This document shows positions 1 to 11,750 of a stretch of DNA of 64,000 nucleotides, piece by piece; the stretch's first letter is position 1, and the number at the start of each line of letters is the position of its first letter. The translations under genes were made by a program, and so were the position numbers. Below the pieces are notes generated by a model. The model saw only the letters and a list, made by a program, of their open reading frames with translations, had not been told where the DNA came from and made no database searches. Origin of the DNA: Eremomyces bilateralis CBS 781.70 (lineage: Eukaryota > Ascomycota > Dothideomycetes > Eremomycetales > Eremomycetaceae); the NCBI RefSeq assembly GCF_010015585.1, contig NW_022985071.1, positions 385,542 to 449,541 on the forward strand. The letters run 5' to 3'.

Positions 1-915
1 CCCGCATCATACTTCATCATCAACCCGATCCCCCATAAGCATGCGTGGCAATGGCGACCCGTCTTGCACCGCGGAGACAACCCCAAATATACCGCGGATA
101 CATTGGCCATCGCAAGGATGACGCGATCTGCGATGTGGGGCTCGTTTTGCCTATGGATGGGCGACGGTGTTGATACGATCGTGAAGAATAAGAAGCGGAG
201 AAGGGCGAAACGCAAGGCACGGCGGGCGGAGAAATGGCGAAAGTTCTGGCACATGAAGCCAAAGCCGCCGAAGGAGCCTTTACAGGACGAGATGGAGGTT
301 GTGGGGAAGGTGTGCAAGATTCACGTGCGGAGAGCTGGGTTTTGGAGCCGGCGAGTGGAATGGGAGTTTGATGGTGTGCGATATCAGTGGTCTGGAACAC
401 GCACATTGTCGAAGAATAAGCTGAAAGGGTGGACTCATGATGTTAAGGTATTAGATACTCATCCCGTCGCTGGAGTCATATCTGGTGGAAGGATGTTCGC
501 TGATCACGATGTTGCACAGTTGATCCGAAAATCCGATCACGCTCTGATCGCTACCTTGAAGAAAGATCGATGGTCAACTTTCCGATCCTCCGAAAAGATC
601 GGACAACCGCCAAATAAGAAACGAGCTTATGTCGGGCAACTATGCATATATCCGGCCGCCTATGAGCAGAGCACCATCCCCGACCAGACCAAGGAATCCA
701 CCCTTGCGAAACATACAGCGAAAATCGACGGAGCCGTGTCCGGCAAAAAGAAGAATCACCATGACGATATCGAGATCCCCGACGGACCGCACGCTGGCAA
801 TATGCTCGAAGAGCTGATCGTGCTGACGGCCTGGATTGTTATCGAGGCGGAACATCGCCTGAGATGGAAGATCGTAGATCTGATTGAAGAGATTGGGGAG
901 AGCGCGGGCGGCTAA
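1..915 (+). CDS. Conserved hypothetical protein, 5'-truncated (tubby/LURP-like fold suspected)
   Basis: The reading frame is open from base 1 to the TAA/TAG-side stop at 913-915 and has no convincing ATG near the edge, so the gene starts outside the window and about 304 residues are visible. The N-terminal part reads IINPIPHKHAWQWRPVLHRG, followed by a very basic stretch (KNKKRRRAKRKARRAEK). A middle domain follows with alternating hydrophobic and aromatic residues (VEWEFDGVRYQWSGTR), and a hydrophobic C-terminus (LIVLTAWIVIEAEHRLRWK). This pattern of a strand-rich WEFDG.RYQW core ending in a hydrophobic helix resembles fungal proteins with a tubby C-terminal-like (LURP-one type) barrel. That assignment is an inference from pattern only. 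No catalytic motif is visible and function is unknown. Confidence 0.7.
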   Translation, partial: PASYFIINPIPHKHAWQWRPVLHRGDNPKYTADTLAIARMTRSAMWGSFCLWMGDGVDTIVKNKKRRRAKRKARRAEKWRKFWHMKPKPPKEPLQDEMEVVGKVCKIHVRRAGFWSRRVEWEFDGVRYQWSGTRTLSKNKLKGWTHDVKVLDTHPVAGVISGGRMFADHDVAQLIRKSDHALIATLKKDRWSTFRSSEKIGQPPNKKRAYVGQLCIYPAAYEQSTIPDQTKESTLAKHTAKIDGAVSGKKKNHHDDIEIPDGPHAGNMLEELIVLTAWIVIEAEHRLRWKIVDLIEEIGESAGG

Positions 916-1698
916 TGGAACTCCTGTCTTCAGATAATATCCTTCGCAGCAGTGAAAGGGTCAGCGCATACTACTACCTATCAATCGTTTCCCTTGGGCC
1001 GCTTAATTCGTTCAAATGGATGAAACCCGAGCTCTTATAGTGCCACAATGTGCGACCATCATGATATTGCGCTTCATCTGTCGCGTTTCTCATCCATTGG
1101 TCGCAACTCATACCTTGCCTGTACTGGACCGACCTAAGGGCCATGCTAGGACGTCAAAGTGACGTTCGCTTTTCTTTAACATTTCTCGGTTCAGTACAAT
1201 CCCGTCTACCAAGTTTTGATCATAAGTATTTCGATTCGCTCGTCAAGTTCAAGTTTGCGACCTGTTTTCTCACGCCCAATGATTGGTTTTTGAGGGCTAG
1301 TTTCGTTCCATTCTACGGTTATTGTATATCTTTAATTCGTCCATAATGTGCCATTCCTGCAAGAGTATCTACTATGTATTGTTTCTATTTTATGTTCTTG
1401 GAGGGGTTCTGAAGGCATCGTTGGTACATTTACAGTACGGCCCCAAACTTGACAGTGGAGGCACGACATCATCCCACCCCACAAAAGCCCTGCCAGGGAA
1501 GAGGTGGAAATGTTCACCATCGTCTGATATATGATTCTACATCTTGCAGCGACCACGATAGCTCTTGTGCGAAGACGTCCATTGACTTCTGACCTGCCTC
1601 TCTTTGGCATTTCCTTCTCTCAGCGACCATCGAATGACAATGTCTTCAGCGCTCGGTTCTGCGGACACAGTCCTTGTGTATATGCGTTTTGATACATC
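916..1698. other. Intergenic region, no gene seen
   Basis: Short open frames here lack codon-use or motif support. The stretch presumably holds the 3' end of the preceding gene and the promoter of the rhodopsin-domain gene that starts at 1699. No repeat or RNA gene was recognised. Confidence 0.5.
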
Positions 1699-2949
1699 AT
1701 GGAAGTTCCGAGGATCTCCGAGGATCTTCCACCCGGCGCATCGAAGCTTTCAGAGCAGCGATCGTTAGTGATCGCGACCACAGTTATAGCCGTAGTGTTC
1801 ATCGTGTTGCGGTTGTGGGCACACGCTCGACCGGCATGGATTATTTGGTGGGACGATGTGCTTGTTGCCGCCTCGCTGGTATGAATCCCCGGTCCAACGA
1901 TGTTGCTCTACGGATCAAACTAAACCAGCATGCACAGCCTGTCATGATCACATTGTGCGTTACAGGAGTACTCAGCTTCGAATATGGAAGCGGAACTCGC
2001 ACCAACTACCTTACAGTGGACCAATTCGTCAAGGCTACCAAGCTCCAGGTGATTAGTACGTGGCTTTGGATTTGGACGATTTCTTTCCTAAGAATGTCTA
2101 TCGCCTTCACGATACTACGGGTGAAAAACACCGGCTGGTGGCGCGTTGGGCTGTATGGAGTCATCCTCTTTCAACTGGCGCTGGCACTGGCAAACATCTT
2201 CTGGGACATTGGCCATTGCAAACCCCTAGAGAGTCTTTGGGATCCACGCATCACGGGAAAACCCTGTCTCACTGGGAATATGGCGTTCAGAAAGATCGCG
2301 ACTTTTTCCTGTAAGTCTTGGGATTTCACCCGGACCCATCACACTGCTACGACTCTAGACGCTGATTTGGCTTTCAGCTATCCATGTCGTCCTTGACATC
2401 GGGCTTTCCCTTATACCTATCATATTTATCCGCAAAATCCATCGAGGACGCTACGAAAAGTCCTTGCTTGGTTGCCTAATGGGCTTAGGACTGATCACGT
2501 CAGCGTTTGCCATCACAAAACTTGTCGTCGCAAGTTATGCAGAGGATGCCGAAGATACCAAGTTTGAGGAATATAAATGGGCAATCTGGACATGGCTGGA
2601 GATGATGATGACAACCATCGCGGCCTGTTCTCCCTTCCTCAAACCGCCAGTCGAACGCTTGTTACGCAAATGGGATTTGATCTCCACTCCTGATCATGAG
2701 ACTGCGGAGGGGATCGCGTCCCAGGTGCAGCAGGCGCAGCAACAGAATCAGCAAGGCGAAACCGGAGATGTCGAACAAGGCCGCACCGAGCCAAACATGG
2801 CGGGGACGGCAACAAGAGAAACCGAGCCGACTGAAGGTTCCGAAACTCGGGAGAGTTGGGGGAGTGGGAAGAGTCGCCAACCGCTACTGGGTCGTTCCGA
2901 GGGCCGTTTTCCGTCGAACGAAATGATCAATGAAAAAATAGAGCCGTAA
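1699..2949 (+). CDS. Fungal rhodopsin-domain integral membrane protein (three exons)
   Basis: Model: exons 1699-1878, 1929-2310 and 2378-2949, giving 377 aa. Introns are 50 and 67 nt, with GTATGA/CAG and GTAAGT/CAG boundaries and a CTAAAC branch site in the first. The protein has about seven hydrophobic segments, starting with SLVIATTVIAVVFIVLRLWA and WWDDVLVAASL. It continues with TWLWIWTISFLRMSIAFTIL, the CKPLESLWDP extracellular loop, the VLDIGLSLIPIIFI segment and LLGCLMGLGLITSAFAITKL. The loops and spacing match the fungal rhodopsin-like (SAT4/PTH11-related) membrane family. The cytoplasmic tail, about residues 270-377, is hydrophilic and rich in Gln, Glu and Gly. Members of this family are plasma-membrane proteins and some act as putative receptors, but no ligand can be read from sequence. 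It is one of three such genes in the window. Confidence 0.85.
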
Positions 2950-3486
2950 GGCTTATATGAGGTGGCATTTATAGAGGTATTGATCAGAGCGGGTACCCGG
3001 ATTCATTGTACTCCATATTGTCTGAATATGTTTACGAGCGGCTCCAGGCGGGTTGTGTATTTATCTTCTTCATGGCAGTTGATGGTTCGTTTGTCTCGAT
3101 AGCAATAAGCCGGAATAGCGAAAATATATTGATATTCTCATCGCCGTTGTCCCTTGTGTTCTCTACTGTACTTGGGTATGATCTAGATAGCTGTATCAAA
3201 TAAATCTATCAATTGATGAGCATTTGGCTATGTGGGATACAATACCTGAAAGGATCCGTAAGTCACCATTGAACATGACGTCGCTGCGTTGCCTGGAGCC
3301 TATGGTCGCCCAGAAATTTCTTTCACCTACAGCCACAGGCAATCCTATCATCACACGCAGTTTCTGACTAGGAGAATTGCACTGATCAGATTGAACATCT
3401 CTCTTGAGTCCTGACGAGTCCACATAAGGGATGGTAGCTGCCATGTTCGCAGATTGTTATTGAAATATCTGAAGAACTAATGCGCT
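2950..3486. other. Intergenic region, no gene seen
   Basis: This lies between the rhodopsin-domain gene and the SDR gene on the same strand. Only short unsupported frames are present on either strand. Confidence 0.5.
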
Positions 3487-4869
3487 ATGCCAGTGCTTCT
3501 TGCAGCACAAGTCCTCTTCCAGGGGCTCGCATCTATTCCCTATGCATACACAATACTTAAGGCTGCAATATGCCTTACAATCTTATATTATGTGAAGGTG
3601 TTCTTTGGCGGTGCAAAGACGCTCTCGGAGCGAGTGATGCATTCCAAAGTAGTCATGGTGACAGTATGTAACTTCTATCCCATTAGCGGTGAGATCCATT
3701 GGACATGTCAGCTAACATCAATCTCGCAATAGGGTGGAACATCAGGGGTTGGGGCAGCTGTCGTAAGAGATCTGGCTTCACGTGGCGCGCAAATTGTTCT
3801 CCTTACCCAGCAACCGCTGACGGACCCGTTCCTCGTGGACTATATCATGGACCTTCGGATCCGGACTGGCAACGAGCTCATCACTGCGGAGTATATGGAT
3901 CTCGCAGATCTACACAGCATCCGCATCTTCGCGACGAAGTGGATCGACAATACGCCTCCCCGACGATTGGACATGGTCATATTGTGCGGGAATACTTTGA
4001 CGCCAGGAGGATCAAAGATTGAGGCTACAGAGGACGGGGTCGAGATAAACTGGGGGGTAAACTATCTGGCGAACTTCCAGTTGCTGAACATCCTCAGTCC
4101 GGCTCTACGTGCGCAACCTCCGGATCGGGACGTCCGCGTCATCATCGGTGCATGCAGTTCATACATGGGCGGGCGATTGCCTGGAATATCTTACGATGAC
4201 AAGAATACCACAGCTGGCGAGAAGGGCCGAGAGTCAAAGGACACTTCCAAACCAGAGTTATCGAATGCCGGAGCATTCTATGGTACTTCAAAATTGGCCT
4301 TGATGACCTTCGCTTGTGCATATCAAAAGCATCTAGAAGATACTCCTCGCCCAGACAAAAAACCTCTCAATACACGGGTACTGATGGTAGATCCGGGATG
4401 GACGCGGTCACCTGGCATGAGGCGATTCCTCACCAGAGGTACGCTTTGGGGGCTGGGTCTATACTTGGTCACCTATCCTCTATGGTGGCTATTCCTCAAA
4501 AGCACGGAGGAAGGTGCTCAGACATTCTTACACGCTGCCATGGAAGCGGAGTACAGCCTTGAGAAAGGAGGAAAACTGTTGAAGGAATGCCGCGAGGTTC
4601 CAATTGCACGCCCGGAGGTTCTTGATGAAGAAGTCCAAAAGGCCCTGTGGAAAGCCAGCAAAATGACCGTACAGCAACTAGAAAAAGAGGCTGCATCAAG
4701 ACGAGCAAAGGCCAAGCCATCCGGCAATGGAAAGGCGGCGAAACCCACACTGGCTAAGGTTGAGGAGCTGCCCGATGATGCGCCTGCTGAGGCTTCCTCG
4801 AATACGACCAGGTCATCCACATCGGCGAAGAAGACAGGATCGCGTCGAAGTCGCAAAGTGGCGGCCTGA
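3487..4869 (+). CDS. Membrane-anchored short-chain dehydrogenase/reductase (two exons)
   Basis: Model: exons 3487-3663 and 3733-4869, 437 aa, with one 69-nt intron (GTATGT...TAG, CTAAC branch site). The first exon encodes an N-terminal membrane segment, about residues 22-42 (ILKAAICLTILYYVKVFFGG), ending in VVMVT. The second opens with the dinucleotide-binding glycine motif GGTSGVG at residues 60-66. Later come a Ser in GACSSYMGG near residue 201 and the catalytic YGTSK (Tyr242, Lys246), so the SDR catalytic set is intact. The C-terminus, after about residue 380, is a charged Ala/Lys/Ser-rich tail ending SRRSRKVAA, unusual for a classical SDR. The general layout (N-terminal anchor, Rossmann fold, long tail) is like fungal ER or lipid-droplet SDRs such as the Env9/retinol-dehydrogenase-like group. 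The substrate is not predictable. Confidence 0.88.
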
Positions 4870-5855
4870 TCGAACCGTCGCTGACTCCATTCTGAAGTTG
4901 TGCGGAAGTCGTTCGCAATGGCTAATGCGGCTTTCGAGACGGGCCATATGTACCTATTCCAAGTTTACCGTATGAACTTGACCATTCTGGCGATGTCGAG
5001 GCTCGAAGATGTCGTAGCGACATTACATCGACGGCGAAGACCCAACCTATCTCTTTCACAGGCCACAGATGTGTCAGGGTCACACCACATGCCGATTGTC
5101 TGGTGAATATCTCATGCTATCTTGTTGGATTGGGAGCCTAGGACGATGGATAAGAACTAAGATTCTTACTTTCGGGTAAAGTACCAGGACAATTCATCGT
5201 CGTCCTTAATATGGAGGCCCGGTGGTATCTATCGTTTTTCCCTTGTACAGTACGAGCAAGGTCGTGTCAACGACGGTAAACCTGCCCGGCTACATTTTCT
5301 CCAGAGGCACGGTCCTCCTGGCAATCAGTTCAGCAGCTGGCTGTCCAGGGTGCGGTATCGATTTCATGAACGCTGCCAGGGGCCTCCAAGTTTCATCGAA
5401 TTCAAGCCAATGAGCGAACCCTGGAATCCCAAATTCGTGGGTGCTGGGTTGGACTCTTCAATTTCTCACGGAGATCGGCTACAAAAAGTCATTTTGTTCC
5501 GAACGGCGAATATACCGACCGCAAAGCACAGCCTGTGACTGGCCAGGACGGATCAATGGTCTCTATTAGCTAGATCGCCGCCTTATTGAACCGACTCAGT
5601 CGCGTTCTTGATATGCGGCTAAGCGAAGCTATATGTTAGCTACATGCAAACGAACTTAAATTTACCATCACGCTCCTTCGGGTCTCGACTCGTCTGGAGC
5701 ATCATCGACTCGTGAAGCGATCACTTAAGTACCTCAGTTGTCGTCACCGGTGGTCCGTCACCGGGGAAGACTTCTCTCTCTAGCATTGCCCGTTCTGTCG
5801 CGTTCTTTGCCATTTTCCTTGCCCTGTGACGCCCGCAGTGTCCGCCTCCTCGAGA
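4870..5855. other. Intergenic region, no gene seen
   Basis: The longest open frames here are about 60-80 codons with no recognisable motif. It contains the presumed promoter of the FAD oxidoreductase starting at 5856. Confidence 0.5.
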
Positions 5856-7464
5856 ATGAAGCTCAACAATTTAATATGGGCGGCTATTGCCGCAGCCCTT
5901 AGTGTACAAAGCACACCAACACCGGAGTTCAACACGATAGAAGCACGTCTCGATGAGGCAGCACGGATTGGAATTAGGCTGAACCTAACTCAGGCATGCA
6001 CCCGCTTGCAGCAGCAGTTCAGCACGCGATTGTACCTGCCTGGGTCCGCGGTTTATGACTACGAAACTACCACCCGTAAGGCAACTCAATTTCTGGATGT
6101 TTTCAACTGGTCTGATGTCTGATCTAGGATATTGGACTGCCGTGGATTATTCCACCCCAGCCTGCGTTTTTGTCCCGAAAGAACCGTCCGAAATTAGCCT
6201 ATTCGTTCAGGTTGTGCGTCTGTTGAATGTCAAGTTCGCCATCCGTGGTGGTGGACACATGCCCATCCCCCTTTACAACAATGCGGATTCGAACGGCATC
6301 CTGTTGTCCACTTCCAACCTCACGACACTAAGCATCTCTTCGGATAAAAACACGCTGAGCGTTGGACCTGGTCGGCGTTGGCGAGAGGTTGCTGATTATC
6401 TGGCGTCATATGGAAAGGCCGCGGTCGGTGGACGAGTTGGCAAGGTGGGAGTTCCTGGATTGATTCTCGGAGGCGGCATTTCGTTCTATTCGAGCCAATA
6501 CGGCTGGGGATCGGACAGTGTTGTGAAGTTCCAGTGCGTGCTCGCGAGCGGTCAATTGATCGAGGCGACGGCGACCAACAACTATTCCGACTTGTTCTGG
6601 GCTCTGAAGGCCGGTGGCAACTCGTTCTGCCTGGTCACCCGCTTTGATATCAAAGTTTATAATTCTCCTTCGGTTTGGGTTGGCATTGCGCAATACGATG
6701 CCAGCAATCGGGAAGAGTACCTCAACGCCGTGTATACCTTTGGGGCATTTGGATCGCAGGATCCAAAGTCTGCTATCGTACCTACCATCATCATGGCGCC
6801 AGCGGCCGGCCTCACTCTCTACGCAGCAACGAAGTTTTACGATTCGCCGACCCTCAGTCCCACCGTGTTCCAGAACTTCACGGCTCCAGTTCTGACACCA
6901 CTAATCGACACCATCACATATCAGCCTCTCAACGACTACCTTGCGCAAACGGATCCGCTGCAGCCCGACGCTTTGCGCCAGAAGTTCCGGACGCTCACCT
7001 TCGTCGTCAACAAAGACGCCGTTACATACATCCACGACACGTTCACGACCAGAATAAACGAGCTGGCCGCCATTCCCGGCGTTGGGGCCAGTATGACCTT
7101 CCAGCCGATCACGAAGAACATGCTCCAAGCAGGCGCCAATTCTGGGGGCAATCCGATAGGTCTGGACGCCAACAACGGGCCATACTTCGCGGTGGTGCTG
7201 AATTGGAACTGGCTGAATGCTGCCGACGATGCTGCTGTCTCTACATTTGCGAGTGGGATCACAGCGCAGCTCGAAGCCGGATTGCAGTCCCGTGGGGTTT
7301 CTGTCGGGTTCCGGTACCTGAACGATGCAGACAAGGACCAGCTCGTCTTCCAGAACTACGGAGCAGCCAATCTGGCGAAGTTAAAGTCAGTCAGGTCCAA
7401 ATATGACTCGGCAAGAGTATTCACCGACCTGATGCCAGGTGGTTGGAAGGTCGCTGCCGCGTGA
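5856..7464 (+). CDS. Secreted FAD-linked oxidoreductase, berberine-bridge-enzyme-like (two exons)
   Basis: Model: ATG at 5856, exons 5856-6075 and 6128-7464, 518 aa. The 52-nt intron runs GTAAGG to TAG and joins DYETTT to RYWTAVDYSTPAC. The N-terminus is a short basic start plus a hydrophobic stretch (LIWAAIAAALSVQS), consistent with a signal peptide. The FAD-binding PCMH domain shows RGGGHMPIP with the likely flavin-attaching His at residue 117. It also shows VGPGRRWREV, the GLILGGGISFYSSQYGWGSDSV loop, and the AGGNSFCLVTRF segment. The second Cys used by bicovalent BBE enzymes lies in that loop region and appears replaced (GWGSDSV), so single His attachment is likely. A C-terminal BBE-type end (FQNYGAANLAKLKSVRSKYD...FTDLMPGGW) completes the protein. 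Family members oxidise alcohols, sugars or secondary-metabolite intermediates; the substrate is unknown. Confidence 0.9.
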
Positions 7465-10110
7465 GTAGGGTTTATATACAAAAATATCTGTACATATATA
7501 GGATGATCGGCTTTACCGTGTAATATTTAATGTATCTCATCCCGCTTACTACTTGATCCCTGCCACTAATTGGATCTGCAATGATTGAGTGGCCATTCCC
7601 CCAAGATCTATTTTGGTTCGCTTCGACACCGATTGAGAGGGATGGCCTCCTGGTCCTCAATCTCCCCATGGAAAAGATCATAAGGGGTGGACAGGCACCA
7701 TGCAGCAGGCGCTGGAGCGAACTACAGCTTCACCACATCCATCTTCTTCTAATTCCAGGATTCGAACGGAATACTCCGTACGGATATATTAAATGTACCA
7801 TACATCGATCATGCTCGGCGTAAGTCCAAGTCCATATTCCATTGGTCGATCCGATGCCCCGCGGTGGAGTTCTCCACCCTCAGCGCGACTAATAAGATAA
7901 TGGGCTTTTGCCAACCAGAACTGTTGGAACCTGGAACGGCCCGATAACCCACAATGACGAACCGACGATCGCTGGCGGGACCGTCCACCAGTCGGGCCTC
8001 CTAGGGGGAATCCAATTCGCACTTCAAAGCTCAATCTCTTCCTCTCAATTCTCAACATCCACGGAATCTTTTTTCCTGTACGGTGCTTCCAGATTGTATT
8101 GAGTTCCAAACTTCCAGTCTTTCAGACAATAGATTTGGTCGGATTTCATAAGGTACCTACCAATGGTATCCCATTCCAAAGCTTAACTTCTCCTCGGCGC
8201 AAATTTCTGTCACTTTCCCTTGTCGCGTCAGCCACCAGCAATCACGGGGATGAACGATGCCCAATAGCGACCAAGTGCGGCGCTACCTTTTCGAACTACG
8301 TACCAAACTCTTTTAAATTACCCTGCAACACCTCCATGTTTGAGGAGAAAGAGTCGCCCGCGGCGCTTTGTATGCAGTCTGTGCAGCGGCCTGTGTGAAC
8401 TTGCATCTTGGCCCTTGAGCCATTACTACAGTATAGGCGAAGAATCTCGGTGAGCTGGTCCGCGAGGCTAGACCATGCATGACTTATTCTTATTTCCCAC
8501 TTTCCCAGATGGTGCTCGAACATCCAAGGATCCTGATTTGACCCCGAATTTCCAATTGAGCAGAATGCGATGTGGCTGGATAGATTCCGGTCATCAGATG
8601 CCATTGCGGGTTGTTTCGCCTAGGTAGTGGGTACTTACTCCGACGCTACAGCCTGGGTATCACAGCTCATCGGCTGATTCTACTCATTCTAGACCTTCCA
8701 GCTTTCTGCATCTCAGCTAGATTACGGGTTTTCTAACTTCTATCCAACCCGGACTTAAAGACAAACTAACAAAGCAATTGTCAATACGAGCCTACTTCCT
8801 AGTACATCATACCCAGAAACCAGCAGACAGTCGAACGCAGTACGGAACTCGGTACTCGGTACTTCCGTTATTCTGCGTGCTTGCTACCCTACTCAGGTCC
8901 GTACTTCACTAGTTACCTGGTATGTATGCTCTGGGTGGCTGGACACATCAACCTCTCGGCCTTACCCCCGCTGTTCTCCAGTCTTGACTCCTCACTTCGT
9001 CGCTCTGTTCATCACCAAGTCTGTTCTGACAATCTGCACGCAATGCGTGGAATTTATTTCATACCCTGCTAGGGCGGCTTGTTATACAACGGTTTCAATA
9101 TTGACAGATCCAAGAGGACGGATGTTCCCTGCAATTCCTTTGGCCGGCGGAGAATTACATCGTCTAGTGAATCCACTCCTTGGGAAGTAAGTTAGTTCGA
9201 AGAAACATCCATCTTCGAACCATTTCCGACTCTGCCTTCATTTTTCACCAATGTCACTATTACCAGAGACCTGGCAGCCAGAGCCGGATTCCCGACTTGG
9301 TGGCATGTGGCCACCATCAACTTCTCGAAGCCTCATGGATGTCCTAAGTTCCCAGGGGGCGTGCCGCTGAATATGCACCAGAGTACCAGACCCTTCGATA
9401 GGCACGGACTAAGTATGCAGCTGTGTAATACGGATAGATGGCTGCTATTAGCATCTAGGGCATCTGGTTTTCTCCCCATGCTGACCTTCACGACTGGTCC
9501 CCCGGTCGGCGGAATCAGCCACTGGCAGAACCATAAGTTATCTCCCTTGCGATAATGCGGAAGATCACTCCAGTGTTCCGGTCTCACTGATGACAGTGCC
9601 GGCATTTTGGTAGGTCCAGGGACAGAGTTATGTCAGATGCCCTTGCCTAGCGATTTACCACTCGTATGCACTGCACCCCACGGTTTGCATTCACATAAAT
9701 CGCAAAATCTCCTCCCGCCACCTAAGTCACCCATGTCCTTAATCCTCCCAAGTCTCCTTCATTATATATGTTCGTACAGAGCTGGTATTTAGTGCCTTGG
9801 TTCTCAGGATCGGAGAAATCCTTCTTGGAAGCTCCTCTTGATCATGACTGTGCGCCTTAATATATTGAAGTTCCGCTGCATAGAGCCCTTGTTGCTCTAG
9901 CCAACCGCCCTCCGCAACATTGGAACCTTTCTCCCCACTCTCGTTGATGACGTAGAATTGGATTTCGAGAGCTGGACTCCAGTTTTCGAGTTCCCTAGGG
10001 AGTCCCATCTATCGAATCCTTACAAAGTCGCTATTTGGTCGACCCAGCCATGGCGGTATTGGTGCTTCAATATACAGATCTCTGTGTTGGTGCCCTCTCC
10101 ATTCTTACAT
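7465..10110. other. Gene-free stretch of 2.6 kb
   Basis: No coding region could be supported on either strand; all open frames are short and lack family motifs. It contains the palindrome-like pieces ACTCCGTACGGA (about 7774-7785) and several GGTACT/GTACGGA motifs around 8847-8865. No transposase-like frame, tRNA or long repeat was seen. Confidence 0.5.
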
Positions 10111-11750
10111 ATGTCGCAGCGCATCCTGACAGCAACGGAACAGATTCTGATATGGATCATGTGGGGAGCAAGTTTCACCCTGACTCTAGCCCGAGGAATC
10201 ACACGATGGCAGCGGCATAAGAAGTTTGGGGCGGACGATTACTGCGCTTTCATCGCGCTTCTTTGCCTCACGGGTCTTACCGCTGTGATTACGAGAATGA
10301 TGCCGCAATTCTATCTTGCGGGAGAGTTCCTCACAAAGCTCCTGAACAATCCCGCGGACGCTGCTGGAGTTGATATGGGTCAGATGATGGCCGACACTTC
10401 GACGTCCCTGAAGCTCATGTTCAGGCAAGTTGCCGCCATTTCGCAGTGAGGAACGTTTGCTAACCTGTTTGCAGCCAAATGATGCTCTTCTTTTCCGCGC
10501 TGTTCCTCGGTATTGGTTCTTCATTTCTTTGCTCCCTAACAACAAATTCTCAAGAGTGGAGGTTGGGGCTGCGACAACCTCCCTGAAAGTCACTGCCTCT
10601 CCTCAAAAACACCTCAAGCTAACAGACCTCAAGCCAAGCTCTCCCTATTGTTCTTTTTCCGACGCCTCATTATAGGATTGCCTCAATACCTGCGTGTTTG
10701 GTGGGCCATATTCACCATTGTCGTGCTACTGTACATCGGGTGTCTTTTGTCGAATCTTCTGGCGTGCAGACCATTGTCAAAGTACTGGACTGGGTGTAAG
10801 TAGCTTACAACTACCTTTATCAGTGCCATTGAAGAGACTGACATGAGAAGTTGGTTGCTCGGATCCTGATGAGCTACGCGCGTCCGACCAATCGATTCGA
10901 TTTGCAACAGGAGCGGATATCGCCACGGATGGTCTCAGTATGTGAAAACTAATCGCAACCAAGTGTCAGCCGCTAATCTTTTTCAGTAATGGTTCTTCCA
11001 CTCCGCCTTTTACGTAGCCTCAGTATCAATGCTCGACAAAAAATGGGGCTTGGTCTCATGTTTAGCATTGGATTCATTATCATTGCCTTTGCCATCGCAC
11101 GCCTGATCATGGTCACTCAGGCAACCTCCGACGCGTCTGGTAACATGGCTGCTGTTGCGAACAGCCCGAGTCTTCTAAGCACCTGGTCGCATGTCGAAGC
11201 AGCTGTTGCAGTCATCGTTTCAAATCTTCCAGCATTCCGGTTCCTACTTTCTCAAGCCGCAGGACGACGGAAGGCATCGCATGAACCATACGTGGATGCC
11301 AACAGCCCGTACAATCGGGGTTATCGACGAGGTACTCCCGGGGGCAATTCTGGGAGCAAGAAACAGCATGGAGGCAGCGGTCGCAACGGTGGCTCAAATA
11401 ACGGATCCGCTGGCCGCAATATATCGAGTGGGAGACGGTCTGGGAGTACGACATTAGCAACTATGGAAGGCGGTGAATATGGAAGCACCAATGAGTTGCA
11501 TCGCCTCGACGTCATCAAAAAGCACGTGGATTATACTGTCTCGGAGCAGGTCATTGACCCCGAGCCAGATAAAGGGAAAGGGGGAAGAAGGCAAGGGAAC
11601 ATCAGTGGCAACGACACGATTGAAAGTTTCAGGAGAGGCCACGATGGAACGTTGTATTACCCCCGCCACGATCCGGTTCCGCAAGATCCAGAGGATCGAG
11701 CGACAGCTGCTAAAGGGGGCAGCAATAAACGAGGCTTCGAGTTTGTTTGA
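10111..11750 (+). CDS. Fungal rhodopsin-domain integral membrane protein (five exons, one GC-AG intron)
   Basis: Model: ATG at 10111, exons 10111-10424, 10475-10509, 10634-10795, 10851-10937 and 10987-11750, 453 aa. The spliced protein reads through seven hydrophobic segments: ILIWIMWGASFTLTLARGIT, the HKKFGADDYCAFIALLCLTG segment typical of the family, QMMLFFSALFL|AKLSLLFFFRR across the second junction, YLRVWWAIFTIVVLLYIGCL, the CRPLSKYWTG loop, LIMVLPLRLLRSL and FSIGFIIIAFAIARLIMV. Intron 1 starts with GC (AG|GCAAGT) and ends CAG after a GCTAAC branch site, so it is a GC-AG intron. Intron 2 is 124 nt and its acceptor lies close to the branch site. The tail from about residue 300 is long, Gly/Ser/Asn-rich and low complexity. 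The role is probably plasma-membrane sensing or signalling, ligand unknown. Confidence 0.82.

Noticed and set aside
1879-1965. Alternative 87-nt first intron in the rhodopsin-domain gene
   Set aside because: It breaks the reading frame; the 50-nt intron ending at 1928 keeps phase and restores a membrane segment.
6675-7406. 243-codon plus-strand frame overlapping the first FAD oxidoreductase
   Set aside because: Frame-shifted shadow of the oxidoreductase exon; Arg/His-rich with no domain.
7759-7785. Possible tRNA T-arm (GGATTCGAAC on the plus strand)
   Set aside because: The flanking bases do not form a T-stem, and no D-arm, anticodon arm or acceptor stem could be built on either strand.
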